Origin: Candidatus Woesearchaeota archaeon
Lineage (GTDB): Archaea; Nanobdellota; Nanobdellia; SCGC-AAA011-G17; JACPIM01
DNA: 64,000 nt
Reading direction: 5' to 3'
Assembly: GCA_016188045.1 (NCBI GenBank)
Contig: JACPIM010000007.1
Location: 1-64,000 of the forward strand
This document shows positions 1 to 9,009 of the stretch, in pieces (position 1 is the stretch's first letter; every line of letters begins with the position of its first letter). The notes beneath the pieces were generated by a model. It was not told where the DNA came from. It was given only the letters and a program-made list of their open reading frames with translations, and made no database searches. Both the position numbers and the translations under genes were made by a program.

Positions 1-1
1 A

Positions 2-892
2 AGCAAATCATTCCTGCAGAATATAACTACATTCTGGACTAACGGTTCATTCTTAGTAAACATCACATGGGAAGGAAATACAACATTCTTTGGAAATTCT
101 ACAGCTTTCTACGTAGATGTAGTAGCCACAAGCACTACAAGCTCAAGCACGACTTCTACGACTACATCAACCTCTACTACTACCACTGCCGAAGAAGAGG
201 TTGTATCTGCTCCAAGCACCGGTGGCGGGTCTTCTGGCGGTAGTGGTGGTGGCACTAGAATTGGCGAAATAATACAAAAACCAACGGAAACTTCTTATTT
301 GGTACCATTATTATCTCCTGGCGAATTAAAAATTAGTGTAGACGATCCATATTCTAATATAATCTCTGTATTACTAGATACCAACAGAGAAATGCATAAT
401 TCTAAAATTAACATTAAAAATATTAATATTCCGCCAGCAGAAGTTAGTTTATTCGGAGATAACGCTCTAGATTATTATGAAATTTCTACAATAAATTTAC
501 CAAACAGGGCTATTTCTGAAGCAGTAATTAATTTTAGGTATAAAAAAGCAGAATCGGTTGGTTTATTCTTATATTCTGATGATGGTAAATGGAATGAATT
601 GAACTCTAGAGAAATAAGGAGCGATGATTATTACACTTATTATGAAGCAATTAGCAATAAACTTGGATATTTCGTGATAAGTAAAAAGATAACCGGTGAA
701 AAGATTAGATTAGAAAGTGAACCTATTAATACTAAACTTGTTAAAAATATTAAGATAATAAAAGATAAGATAAAAACTATTGGGCGTGGTGATAAAGTTG
801 CTGTTATTACTGTGATTAATATTATATTGTTAATTTTTATAGGTGTAATCATTTTATTGATATATGGCATGAAAAAATTAAGGATGAAGTGA
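2..892 (+). CDS. C-terminal part of a cell-surface protein: Thr/Ser-rich stalk, Gly-rich linker, PGF-pre-PGF-like domain, C-terminal TM helix (5' end off-window)
   Basis: Frame of ORF 299..892 stays open to base 2 (SKSFLQNITTFWTNGSF...TSTTSSSTTSTTTSTSTTTTAEEEVVSAPSTGGGSSGGSGGG); C-terminal hydrophobic helix then KKLRMK. Confidence 0.75.
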   Translation, partial: SKSFLQNITTFWTNGSFLVNITWEGNTTFFGNSTAFYVDVVATSTTSSSTTSTTTSTSTTTTAEEEVVSAPSTGGGSSGGSGGGTRIGEIIQKPTETSYLVPLLSPGELKISVDDPYSNIISVLLDTNREMHNSKINIKNINIPPAEVSLFGDNALDYYEISTINLPNRAISEAVINFRYKKAESVGLFLYSDDGKWNELNSREIRSDDYYTYYEAISNKLGYFVISKKITGEKIRLESEPINTKLVKNIKIIKDKIKTIGRGDKVAVITVINIILLIFIGVIILLIYGMKKLRMK

Positions 893-1130
893 CAATCAAA
901 TCGCTAAGAAAGTAGGAATATCAAAGCAGGTTGTCAAGTATAGAATTAAATGGTTAGAAAGAGAAGGTATAATAAAATGCTATTTGACAAAGCTAAATCT
1001 ATCTAAACTCGGTCTTTTATCATATAAAGTTATGATTCAGCTACAAAATGTTAGCCTTCAAAAAGAAAAAGAAATAATTAAACGTATAAAAAGCACTAAA
1101 AATTTGAGTGTTAAAAATAGCTATGGTTAA
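888..1130 (+). pseudogene. Lrp/AsnC-like HTH regulator remnant, truncated at both ends
   Basis: SDNQIAKKVGISKQVVKYRIKWLEREGIIKCYLTKLNLSKLGLLSYKVMIQLQNVSLQKEKEIIKRIKSTKNLSVKNSYG*; in-frame TGA just upstream, no start codon, stop falls in the first bases of a direct repeat. Confidence 0.65.
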
Positions 1131-1161
1131 ACTCTGCAAAAATGAGCAGTTAGGTGCTCCC
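1126..1161 (+). repeat. 36-bp imperfect direct repeat, left copy
   Basis: gttaaactctgcaaaaatgagcagttaggtgctccc, about 33/36 identical to 2348..2383. Confidence 0.8.
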
Positions 1162-1188
1162 AAGAGCCAATTTTAATAGGAAGATTTA

Positions 1189-1231
1189 TATACCTAAAAA
1201 GAGGTATAATTATACCTAAAATAAGGTATAA
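1189..1231 (+). promoter_or_regulatory. Tandem palindromic operator upstream of the MNT/HEPN pair
   Basis: TATACCT-aaaaag-AGGTATA (1189-1208) and TTATACCT-aaaata-AGGTATAA (1210-1231); perfect arms, same 6-bp spacer, centres 22 bp apart. Confidence 0.75.
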
Positions 1232-1257
1232 ATAAACCGTGAAATTTGTTATATAAA

Positions 1258-1878
1258 ATGTTAACAAAAAAACAGTTAAAAATATTGAACATTTTCCAGA
1301 GAAATGAGTTTAAGGAAATTACTTGGAAGCAGGTAAAAGAGTTATCTAAAGAAAAGTCAAGTTCAGTTATCCAACATGCTATAAAAGCATTTTTATCTGA
1401 AGAATTAATAACTGAAAAGAAAATAGGAACCTCTAAACTTTATACCATTAATCATAAAAATGATAAAGTATATACTTATTTTGAAACTTTCAATAAGGAA
1501 AATCTGCCAAAACCAGTTTTAAGGTCAATTAAAGAATTAGAAGATTCTTTAGATAAGCATACTTTTTTTTATTCAATTGTTATTTTTGGTTCTTATGCTT
1601 CGGGAGAACAAAAAAAAGATTCAGATTTAGATATTGCTGTTTTTATTGAACAAGAAGATAAGAGAAAAGTAGTTGAAGCAGTCTTTAAATCAATGGAATT
1701 AAAATCTATGCTAAAGGTTCATGGTCATATAATTACCAAAGATGAATTTTTAGAGATGTTAAAAGTTGATTACGAGAACTTAGGCAAAGAAATATCAAGA
1801 AAACATTTAATAATCTACAATCCAGCTATATTCTATTCACTAATAAAAGAAGGAATGAAACATGGATTTAAACTATAA
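1258..1878 (+). CDS. MNT-type nucleotidyltransferase with N-terminal winged HTH (antitoxin)
   Basis: FGSYASGEQKKDSDLDIAVF nucleotidyltransferase motif; ATG at 1258 preferred over the TTG at 1246. Confidence 0.8.
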   Translation: MLTKKQLKILNIFQRNEFKEITWKQVKELSKEKSSSVIQHAIKAFLSEELITEKKIGTSKLYTINHKNDKVYTYFETFNKENLPKPVLRSIKELEDSLDKHTFFYSIVIFGSYASGEQKKDSDLDIAVFIEQEDKRKVVEAVFKSMELKSMLKVHGHIITKDEFLEMLKVDYENLGKEISRKHLIIYNPAIFYSLIKEGMKHGFKL

Positions 1879-2335
1879 TTTGTATCTTGAAAGAGCAAAT
1901 AATGAAATAAAATTTGCAGATATAGCTTTAATCGTTAGCAATAGTAAGGATTTGCAAGTTAATATTTTTAAGATTGAACAACCTGAAACATACTACAGTT
2001 CTGTTATTTCTCATGCTTACTATTGTATCTTTTATTCTGCGAAAGCTTATCTGGCAAAAAAGAGAATTAAAACAGAAGCTCCAGAAGAACATAAGAAAAC
2101 TTACAATGAATTTAGGAAATTGGTCTTTCAAGGAATTGTTGATAAAGAACTATTAAAGATTTATGATGATATTATTGTAAAAGCAGATACCCTGTTAGGA
2201 ATATTCAAGGTAGAGAAGAAAAAAAGAGGCGAGTTCACATATCAAAAATTATCGCAAGCTAATCTTGAACCTGCAAATAAAAGTTTAGAAAATGCTAAGA
2301 CTTTCTTGAAGCATATAAAAAAGTTATGCGAGTGA
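1862..2335 (+). CDS. HEPN-domain protein (probable toxin partner)
   Basis: SHAYYCIFYSAKAYLAKKRIKT...EHKKTYNEFRKLV; overlaps the 3' end of the MNT gene. Confidence 0.75.
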   Translation: MDLNYNLYLERANNEIKFADIALIVSNSKDLQVNIFKIEQPETYYSSVISHAYYCIFYSAKAYLAKKRIKTEAPEEHKKTYNEFRKLVFQGIVDKELLKIYDDIIVKADTLLGIFKVEKKKRGEFTYQKLSQANLEPANKSLENAKTFLKHIKKLCE

Positions 2336-2347
2336 TAATTAGATTAA

Positions 2348-2383
2348 GTTAAACTCTGCAAAAATAGGCAGTTAAGTGCTCCC
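2348..2383 (+). repeat. 36-bp imperfect direct repeat, right copy
   Basis: gttaaactctgcaaaaataggcagttaagtgctccc; see 1126..1161. Confidence 0.8.
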
Positions 2384-2423
2384 CTGACCTGAAATTTAGT
2401 TTTTATTGAGAAAAAGAAAGTAA

Positions 2424-2831
2424 TTATTCTTTTAAATTTTGTATCTCTTCTTGTAACTCTAAAATTCTTGAAATTGCCTTTCTTAGCTGTTCTTCTAATT
2501 TTATTAACGATTCAGAAATTTCTCTTTGTTGGTTTTCAAGAATTAAACTTGCCTCTTTAACTTTTTTATTTATAAAAATATCAGAACCAACATTAAATAA
2601 TATTTCTTTTGTATCTTTTAATACTGCTTTGACAAAAATACCTTGACCTATTTGTGAAAAAATATCTCTATCTTGTTTTGAGTTCTCTAGATTTGTAAGA
2701 GCATCACTAAGTTTTGATAATTCTAAGTTTTGTTGATTTAGGATACTGCCTTGTTGTTGCAAATTTTCTATGTGTTGTTGAAGAAGTTGATATTCTATTA
2801 TTTTATGTTGCATCTCTTTTTTATCTTTCAT
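2424..2831 (-). CDS. pfdA: Prefoldin alpha subunit
   Basis: Coiled coil - central GQGIFVKAVLKDTKEILFNVGSDIFINKKVKEA - coiled coil. Confidence 0.75.
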   Translation of the reverse strand: MKDKKEMQHKIIEYQLLQQHIENLQQQGSILNQQNLELSKLSDALTNLENSKQDRDIFSQIGQGIFVKAVLKDTKEILFNVGSDIFINKKVKEASLILENQQREISESLIKLEEQLRKAISRILELQEEIQNLKE

Positions 2832-3445
2832 TTTTTCTTTTCTACTTTTTTATTTTTAGGTATTTCTGATTTTTTATTTTCTTCTGTTGGCTTAACTCTT
2901 GTTTTATTGGGCTTATCTTTTTTTGGCTTTGATTTTGGCCTTATAACTTCCATGCCAATATTTTTTAGTTCATTAATTATGGTGTCTGTTGTTGCTTTTG
3001 GATTAATCTTAATTTTTTGTTCTAAGGTCTTAAAATGTTTTATATTTGCTTTTTTTCTTCTCACTTGACCATCTAACAAAACATAGTTATCATCTATTAT
3101 ATCTACTATAGCACCTATTTTGCCCGCATCTCTGCCATGTGTTTTTACTACTAGCCTTCCTGTTTCTATTTTTTCATTTACTACATTAAATTTGTTACTT
3201 ATTGCTTTGGCTGCACAAGATGGGCATAAGAAACCACCGAACATTCTTTCTGGTCTTCTCTGCACTTTTGGCAATCTCCTTAAATTTACTGGAATCTCTC
3301 TTGGTACTCCATGCAAAATGGTTCTGCAATTTGCGCAATGAGCTTGATTTGGTTTTCTCTTTTTATAGTGTATAATTAATTTACCTCCGGGTAGCTTTAC
3401 TTTAATTCTTCTAAAACTTCTTGTCCTGTGCGGTTGCAATGTCAT
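2828..3445 (-). CDS. Fused ribosomal proteins L34e (N-term) and L14e/KOW (C-term) with charged tail
   Basis: RSFRRIKVKLPGGKLIIHYKKRKPNQAHCANCRTILHGVPR...QRRPERMFGGFLCPSC (L34e) continuing into ETGRLVVKTHGRDAGKIGAIVDIIDDNYVLLDGQVRRKKANIKHFKT (L14e). Confidence 0.85.
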   Translation of the reverse strand: MTLQPHRTRSFRRIKVKLPGGKLIIHYKKRKPNQAHCANCRTILHGVPREIPVNLRRLPKVQRRPERMFGGFLCPSCAAKAISNKFNVVNEKIETGRLVVKTHGRDAGKIGAIVDIIDDNYVLLDGQVRRKKANIKHFKTLEQKIKINPKATTDTIINELKNIGMEVIRPKSKPKKDKPNKTRVKPTEENKKSEIPKNKKVEKKK

Positions 3446-3460
3446 TTTATTTTTTGTTTA

Positions 3461-3910
3461 TTAGTAAACTTTTAAAACCTTTCTGATTATAATGCTGAAT
3501 ATTACTGAAAATAGAATATAGCTCCAAAGCCAGCTTAAACCAAAGATTATCTTTATATCTTCTCCATTTGCTGTGAAAGTTTCTCTCAACCAACCCAATA
3601 TTAAGATAAGTGGCAAAAATGTTATTAACATTGGTTTAAATATGTGTTTATAAGATTCCAACATAAGTGGGCTTAACTGTTTTTGTTTCTCGAGCATCTT
3701 CTCTGGACTGTTTTTTAGATTCTTAATTTCGCTTTGTATACCTTTCATTTCCTCTCTAATAGATTTTAACCTTTCTTGGTTTGTAGTAAATTTATAAACT
3801 AAAGTTGTGAATAGAGTAATTATAAATGTAATAATCATCAAATTATATGGTGCACCTAAATTAATCGCCCATCCAAATATTAGATTGAAAAAACCACTTA
3901 AAAATGCCAT
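3461..3910 (-). CDS. DUF106/EMC3-like (YidC/Oxa1 superfamily) membrane protein
   Basis: TM-coiled coil-TM layout adjacent to secY, typical archaeal context. Confidence 0.75.
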   Translation of the reverse strand: MAFLSGFFNLIFGWAINLGAPYNLMIITFIITLFTTLVYKFTTNQERLKSIREEMKGIQSEIKNLKNSPEKMLEKQKQLSPLMLESYKHIFKPMLITFLPLILILGWLRETFTANGEDIKIIFGLSWLWSYILFSVIFSIIIRKVLKVY

Positions 3911-5346
3911 TATTTCTCCATTACTTTCCTTAATGCTGGATACATATCCATCATATGTTGTTGTGCTATATCCTCATATAATCTATAAATTATCATTACT
4001 GTTAATAAAAGACCGGTACCTGATGTTAAAGCGCCTAATAAGTCTGCTGATGCTGCTAAAAATCCTATAGATATTCCACCCATTATTGTTAATGGTGTTA
4101 TATATCTTTTTAAGATTTGCTCTAACACCCGTTGATCTCTCCTAAAGCCGGGTATTTGCAATCCAGATGCCATCATCTGTTTTGCTTGTGATCCTGCATC
4201 CATTCCAGATGTTTGAACCCAGAAATATGAGAATATTACTGAACCAAGCACCATTATTAACAAATAAGTAATCGCGTGTCCAAGATCAATTATCCTAAAA
4301 GATCCAGTTATAATGTTTTGTATTATTGGTGGGCTTGAGGTCCAAGCCACTAATCCACCTTGCGGAGTGTTGCCTGCATACTGACCTAATACATTTGTCG
4401 ATATAAATATAATTATTTTATTTCCAGTATTTGTAGCGGCCGATTGTAGTAATCTTGCTAATAGTTGTATATTCGCTAAAAAAGCTGCGATTAATATAAC
4501 TGGTATGTTTGATGTATATAGAAATTTCAATGGCCATCTTATTCCGTGACCACGTATTCTGCCGAAAGATAAAGGAATCTCTACTTTCATAGCCTGAGCA
4601 TAAACTGAAAAGGCAAAAACAATAACTGTTGCAATGATTGCAGATAGAGCAATTAATGCTTGTGTTGGTTGTCCGCCAGCCAAAGAAGTAAATAAAACCC
4701 ATATTTGACCTACCGCTGCTTCTCCTTTACCTAGCGCCCAGGTACCTAATGAAGTTAAAGGCGAAAGGGCTCTTACGAATAGACTAGAAGCTACTCCGGC
4801 TGCTATGAATAATGATACTCCGGAACCAAAACCCCATTTATTAATTACATCATCCATATACATTATTAATAAACCGCCAACAAATAATTGGAAAATTAAT
4901 ATAAACTGGGCAAACCTAAATGTTGCAGGTGATAAATTTGATGATGGTGATAGACCACCCATTAATACATATATCATTGCTTCAAATATTATGAAGAATA
5001 AAATCAATATTTTTTGTATGCCCTGAAAGAATGATCTCCCTTCTGGACTGGTTGTATCTATCTTTAATAATCCTGAACCAACTAAAAGTTGAATTACGAT
5101 TGATGCTGTTACAATTGGTCCTATACCCAAGGAGGCTATGGTTCCAAATTTTGCACCTAAGATAACTGAAAGCTGTTCTAAAAAGGATAGGGAGTTGCTA
5201 CTTAAACCGTATAAAGGTATTACACTCAAGATATAAAAAGCAACTAAGATTAATAGAGACCATTTTAGTTTTGTTTTAAATGGTAATCTTTTTTCAGTTG
5301 GTTTTCTAACTTCTGGCAGAAACTCTAGTATAGAAGTAAGTTTCAT
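3910..5346 (-). CDS. secY: Protein translocase subunit SecY
   Basis: 478 aa, ~10 TM; PLYGL, GIGPIVTASIVIQLLVGSG, MDDVINKWGFGSG. Confidence 0.95.
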   Translation of the reverse strand: MKLTSILEFLPEVRKPTEKRLPFKTKLKWSLLILVAFYILSVIPLYGLSSNSLSFLEQLSVILGAKFGTIASLGIGPIVTASIVIQLLVGSGLLKIDTTSPEGRSFFQGIQKILILFFIIFEAMIYVLMGGLSPSSNLSPATFRFAQFILIFQLFVGGLLIMYMDDVINKWGFGSGVSLFIAAGVASSLFVRALSPLTSLGTWALGKGEAAVGQIWVLFTSLAGGQPTQALIALSAIIATVIVFAFSVYAQAMKVEIPLSFGRIRGHGIRWPLKFLYTSNIPVILIAAFLANIQLLARLLQSAATNTGNKIIIFISTNVLGQYAGNTPQGGLVAWTSSPPIIQNIITGSFRIIDLGHAITYLLIMVLGSVIFSYFWVQTSGMDAGSQAKQMMASGLQIPGFRRDQRVLEQILKRYITPLTIMGGISIGFLAASADLLGALTSGTGLLLTVMIIYRLYEDIAQQHMMDMYPALRKVMEK

Positions 5347-5762
5347 TTGGATGTAATTATAGAGCCTCCTGCATTTTCTATTTTTTCTTTTGCTAATCTA
5401 GAACAAGATTCAACCTTTATTGTGTATTTTTTTGTTACTTTTCCCTCTCCTAAGAGTTTGTTAAAACCTAATTCGATTAAGTTTATTTCTGGTTTATTAA
5501 ATTTTATTAAATCACCAACATTCATTGTTTTTATCTTTTTATTGACTAGCTTTTGCGGTCTTTTAAAACCTGCTTTGCCAAAATAATTACTTAATCCAAA
5601 TTTTTTTATTATAGTTGGTTTTAATTGATCTGATTTTTTACCTGATCCGGCTAAGCCACGACCGCCACGATTGCCTGCTCCCCTGTGCTTTTTCATTGCC
5701 CCCCAACCGTGGGTTTTTGAACCGCGTTGTCTTGAGTTTTTCTTTCTCTTATTAATTGTCAT
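5343..5762 (-). CDS. rpl15: Ribosomal protein L15 (uL15)
   Basis: SRQRGSKTHGWGAMKKHRGAGNRGGRG. Confidence 0.93.
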   Translation of the reverse strand: MTINKRKKNSRQRGSKTHGWGAMKKHRGAGNRGGRGLAGSGKKSDQLKPTIIKKFGLSNYFGKAGFKRPQKLVNKKIKTMNVGDLIKFNKPEINLIELGFNKLLGEGKVTKKYTIKVESCSRLAKEKIENAGGSIITSK

Positions 5763-5763
5763 A

Positions 5764-6240
5764 TCAAATCATCCTTTTGACTAGATCATTTATTTTATCT
5801 TTCCTATAACCTAAAACACCGCCTTTTGAGAATTGCTCCTTGATTCCACCAGCTTCAAATCCTCCACGAGGTGGTAGAAGTTTAAAAAATAATTTTAGAC
5901 CAGGAACTTCTTTTAGCTCTCTTTTAAATTCAAACACATCTTTAGCTAAAGCATCCATAGATATCTTTAATTTTTCTTTTACATATTCTTCGCTTAAACT
6001 AGTTTTTCTTGCCAGTTTTCCTCTTTTTTTGATTAATAAAATCAATGTTTCTTGATCTATCTCGCCCCATGTGACATAATCATTAACTTTCTTTAACATT
6101 CCTAGTATATCTTTTGTATTTTGAACTACAACACAATTGTGTTTTTTGTATAATCTTAACATATTTAACGTATCCTTTATTCCTTTCCTAAGACCTGATT
6201 TTCCATGAATTCTAATGATCACAAGTCTTCTCTTATCCAT
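5764..6240 (-). CDS. rpl30: Ribosomal protein L30 (uL30)
   Basis: RIHGKSGLRKGIKDTLNMLRLYKKHNCVVV. Confidence 0.92.
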   Translation of the reverse strand: MDKRRLVIIRIHGKSGLRKGIKDTLNMLRLYKKHNCVVVQNTKDILGMLKKVNDYVTWGEIDQETLILLIKKRGKLARKTSLSEEYVKEKLKISMDALAKDVFEFKRELKEVPGLKLFFKLLPPRGGFEAGGIKEQFSKGGVLGYRKDKINDLVKRMI

Positions 6241-6241
6241 T

Positions 6242-6946
6242 TTACACCTTTATCTCTGATAATTGTTTTAATGCACTAAAACAGGCCCTTATGAGATTTA
6301 GTTTCGTCTTAGTATTTCTTGAAGTTCTTGAATATATGTCCTGTATTCCTGCTAGTTTCAACATTTTGGCACATTCTTTTTCTACTACTAACGAGGCTCC
6401 GCGTGGAGCTGGCATAAGCTTAATTTCTATTGAACCGCATTTTCCATTTACTGTAAATGGGATGGAGTTTTTACCTTTCGGATCCCCTTCCCAAGAACCA
6501 CAACCTAATTTTATCTTAATCAGGTTTAACTTAGCATTTCTGATGGCTTTTTCTCTTGCCGGTACAGTTTCCTTGGATTTGCCGAAGCCCAGACCAATAA
6601 GACCATTTCTATTGCCTACTATGGCTGTTGCTGAGAACTTTGGCTTGTTTCCTTCTTGTGTTTTTTTCTGTGTTTGTCTCCAGGTGCTTCTCTTTCCGCC
6701 ACCGAACTTCCCTTTGCTTTGACCTACGGATATTAAGTCTGTTTCTAAACCGGGCAATAAAACGTCAATTATTTCTGCTTCTAGTATTTTAAGTCCTTTA
6801 GATAAGATTTCATCTATATTTTTTATCTCTCCTGATTTTACTTTTCTGCCTAGTTCTGTCTTTGGATTCCACTTTTCTTTATCAAATTCCTTAATTCTTC
6901 GTATTCCTGTTTCTTCTATCCGTTGATTTTTTCTTCTTTTCTTCAT
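6242..6946 (-). CDS. rps5: Ribosomal protein S5 (uS5)
   Basis: FSATAIVGNRNGLIGLGFGKSKETVPAREKAIRNAKLNL. Confidence 0.94.
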   Translation of the reverse strand: MKKRRKNQRIEETGIRRIKEFDKEKWNPKTELGRKVKSGEIKNIDEILSKGLKILEAEIIDVLLPGLETDLISVGQSKGKFGGGKRSTWRQTQKKTQEGNKPKFSATAIVGNRNGLIGLGFGKSKETVPAREKAIRNAKLNLIKIKLGCGSWEGDPKGKNSIPFTVNGKCGSIEIKLMPAPRGASLVVEKECAKMLKLAGIQDIYSRTSRNTKTKLNLIRACFSALKQLSEIKV

Positions 6947-6949
6947 TTT

Positions 6950-7474
6950 TTATTTAGAGATATTTGCTTTTACTTCGTCAAAATGTTTAGGTAATTCTAC
7001 TGGATTTATTTTATAACTTTTAAAAATATTATTATTTATTTTTGAATACTCTGCTATATGTTGTCCTTTAATTCTTGATTCTCCCGGGGATATATTCTCC
7101 TTTATGTTTACTTTTAAGCCTTTATCCTTGGCTCCCCTTAATAGCGCAAATATAACCGCCCCCTTATTTGGGGTATTGAACCCTATATCAGGTGTAACTT
7201 CTTTAACACCCTTTTCAATAGCTTTTTTTCCTATTAAAACACCAGTTAAATATGCAGCGGGTATATTTTTTAAACCGCCCTTCCAACCATATTTTTCTAA
7301 TTCTTTAGAATTACATGAAACTATGGTCTTATCTCCTTTTGGTGTATATTCTATTACTTGAGAAGTAATCTTGGTTAGAGATTTACGTATAACTAAACGA
7401 GGCTTATTTGATAACAACAAGTTTAGCCTTTTCCTATAATTTGTCCTACCTTCACTTTTTCTTTTTAGTTGCAT
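6950..7474 (-). CDS. rpl18: Ribosomal protein L18 (uL18)
   Basis: RRKSEGRTNYRKRLNLLLSNKPRLVIRKS. Confidence 0.93.
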   Translation of the reverse strand: MQLKRKSEGRTNYRKRLNLLLSNKPRLVIRKSLTKITSQVIEYTPKGDKTIVSCNSKELEKYGWKGGLKNIPAAYLTGVLIGKKAIEKGVKEVTPDIGFNTPNKGAVIFALLRGAKDKGLKVNIKENISPGESRIKGQHIAEYSKINNNIFKSYKINPVELPKHFDEVKANISK

Positions 7475-7922
7475 TTTTGTTTGTAAGATTATTATCCTCC
7501 AAATACAGTTTAATTAAACGGATACTTCTGAAACGATTACTTTTTGTTTTGCGATATATATCACGATAAACTGGTTTTGTGATTACACCTTTGGTTTTTA
7601 ACTGCTTTATAAACTTTCTTTGTGCTCTGATACTTGCCATCCAAAATTTTTTTCTTGGGGACCTTGAGGTTTTCCTACCCTTTTTTGAACCTATACCTTT
7701 TCTTCTTCCTTTTGATTTTTGTATCTTTATTTTTCTTGAACGTACTTTAGAATGTCCTTTTTTCTTAATTATAGAAATTGCTCCTGTAGATATCAATGAT
7801 TTTAAATCTGCTTTTGTAATTGCTTCTTTAATTTCGGTTAATTTGCCTGGGTCTAATTTAACCCTATCAATTCCTACATTAAATGACCTTGCAACAACCC
7901 TTCTTTGGTTTCTCACATTCAT
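7452..7922 (-). CDS. rpl19e: Ribosomal protein L19e
   Basis: GHSKVRSRKIKIQKSKGRRKGIGSKKGRKTSR. Confidence 0.93.
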   Translation of the reverse strand: MNVRNQRRVVARSFNVGIDRVKLDPGKLTEIKEAITKADLKSLISTGAISIIKKKGHSKVRSRKIKIQKSKGRRKGIGSKKGRKTSRSPRKKFWMASIRAQRKFIKQLKTKGVITKPVYRDIYRKTKSNRFRSIRLIKLYLEDNNLTNKNATKKKK

Positions 7923-8476
7923 CTTTGTTTCTCCAGTACTTTTCTTTTTTCTTCTTTTTCCCTATTTTCCTTTTCCTCTTGGGTCTCTTCTTTTTGTTGT
8001 TTTTCTTCTGCTTTTTTTATTGCTTGCTCTTTAGATTTTTTCTTCTTTTCTTCTTCTTTTTTCTTTGTTTCTTTTCTCATCTCTCTATCTTGTTCTATAT
8101 TTTTTATATAATCATCAATCTTATGTATATTAAGGACATTTAATCCTAGCTCTTTAATCTTTTTTAATAACTCCAATCTTTTTTTAATCCCTAAAGACCT
8201 GGATAAAATTATTCCATGTTTTTTTGTTAAATCTTTTAATTGACTCACTTTTGAAACAGTAACTTGCATTAGACCTTCTCTTGATAATCCCCTAAACTTT
8301 CTTTGGGAAGCATATCCTATTGATGGTAAAAGCCCTTTACCTTTTCTCTTTCTTCTTAACTTAGAGTGCATTCCTTTTGGGGCCCTCCATCCAGTGTTTG
8401 CTATTTTTTTAAATATTCTAGCTTGTTGCCTAATGAATCTTGGCTTCTTTTTTATCGGCTTATTTAATTTTTCCAT
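7919..8476 (-). CDS. rpl32e: Ribosomal protein L32e with ~50-aa K/E-rich C-terminal tail
   Basis: GWRAPKGMHSKLRRKRKGKGLLPSIGYASQRKFRGL; low-complexity tail. Confidence 0.9.
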   Translation of the reverse strand: MEKLNKPIKKKPRFIRQQARIFKKIANTGWRAPKGMHSKLRRKRKGKGLLPSIGYASQRKFRGLSREGLMQVTVSKVSQLKDLTKKHGIILSRSLGIKKRLELLKKIKELGLNVLNIHKIDDYIKNIEQDREMRKETKKKEEEKKKKSKEQAIKKAEEKQQKEETQEEKENREKEEKRKVLEKQR

Positions 8477-8480
8477 TTTA

Positions 8481-9008
8481 CTATTTCATTAAGAAGACTC
8501 CATCTTGAAAAACTCTTCTGTCCCTTTTAGTAATTTTTGTTGCCATTTCTATGTTTGCTGCTGATTGAGCGGTCGCTTCTTTATCCACTCCAGTTAAAGT
8601 TATAATATCCGAATCTAATTTAACTGAAACTCCCTGTAAGATTGCTGCTTTTCTTGGAATTTTTTCTCCTAAAAAATTTGAGATCATTATGATATCTTTA
8701 TCTTGGGTAACCTTCATTGGAAAATGACCAGAACATATCTTCAATTTGTAGGTATATGGATTTTGTACGCCCTGTATTATGTTTTTTATATGTGAATAAA
8801 AAGAGTTGACTATCTTTTTAAATTTTCTTGAACTATTCTTTGATTTTATTATTATTTTATCATCATTTAAGTTTAGATTAACATTTTTGAAGGCAAACCT
8901 TCTCTCTGTTTCTCCTTTTGGTCCTTTAACTTTTAATAGATTTCCATCTAGATTAACTGATACCCCATTTGGTATTACTAGTGATCTATCGATTGACTTC
9001 TTCTCCAT
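8481..9008 (-). CDS. rpl6: Ribosomal protein L6 (uL6)
   Basis: VKGPKGETERRFAFKNV...; cluster position. Confidence 0.93.
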   Translation of the reverse strand: MEKKSIDRSLVIPNGVSVNLDGNLLKVKGPKGETERRFAFKNVNLNLNDDKIIIKSKNSSRKFKKIVNSFYSHIKNIIQGVQNPYTYKLKICSGHFPMKVTQDKDIIMISNFLGEKIPRKAAILQGVSVKLDSDIITLTGVDKEATAQSAANIEMATKITKRDRRVFQDGVFLMK

Positions 9009-9009
9009 T

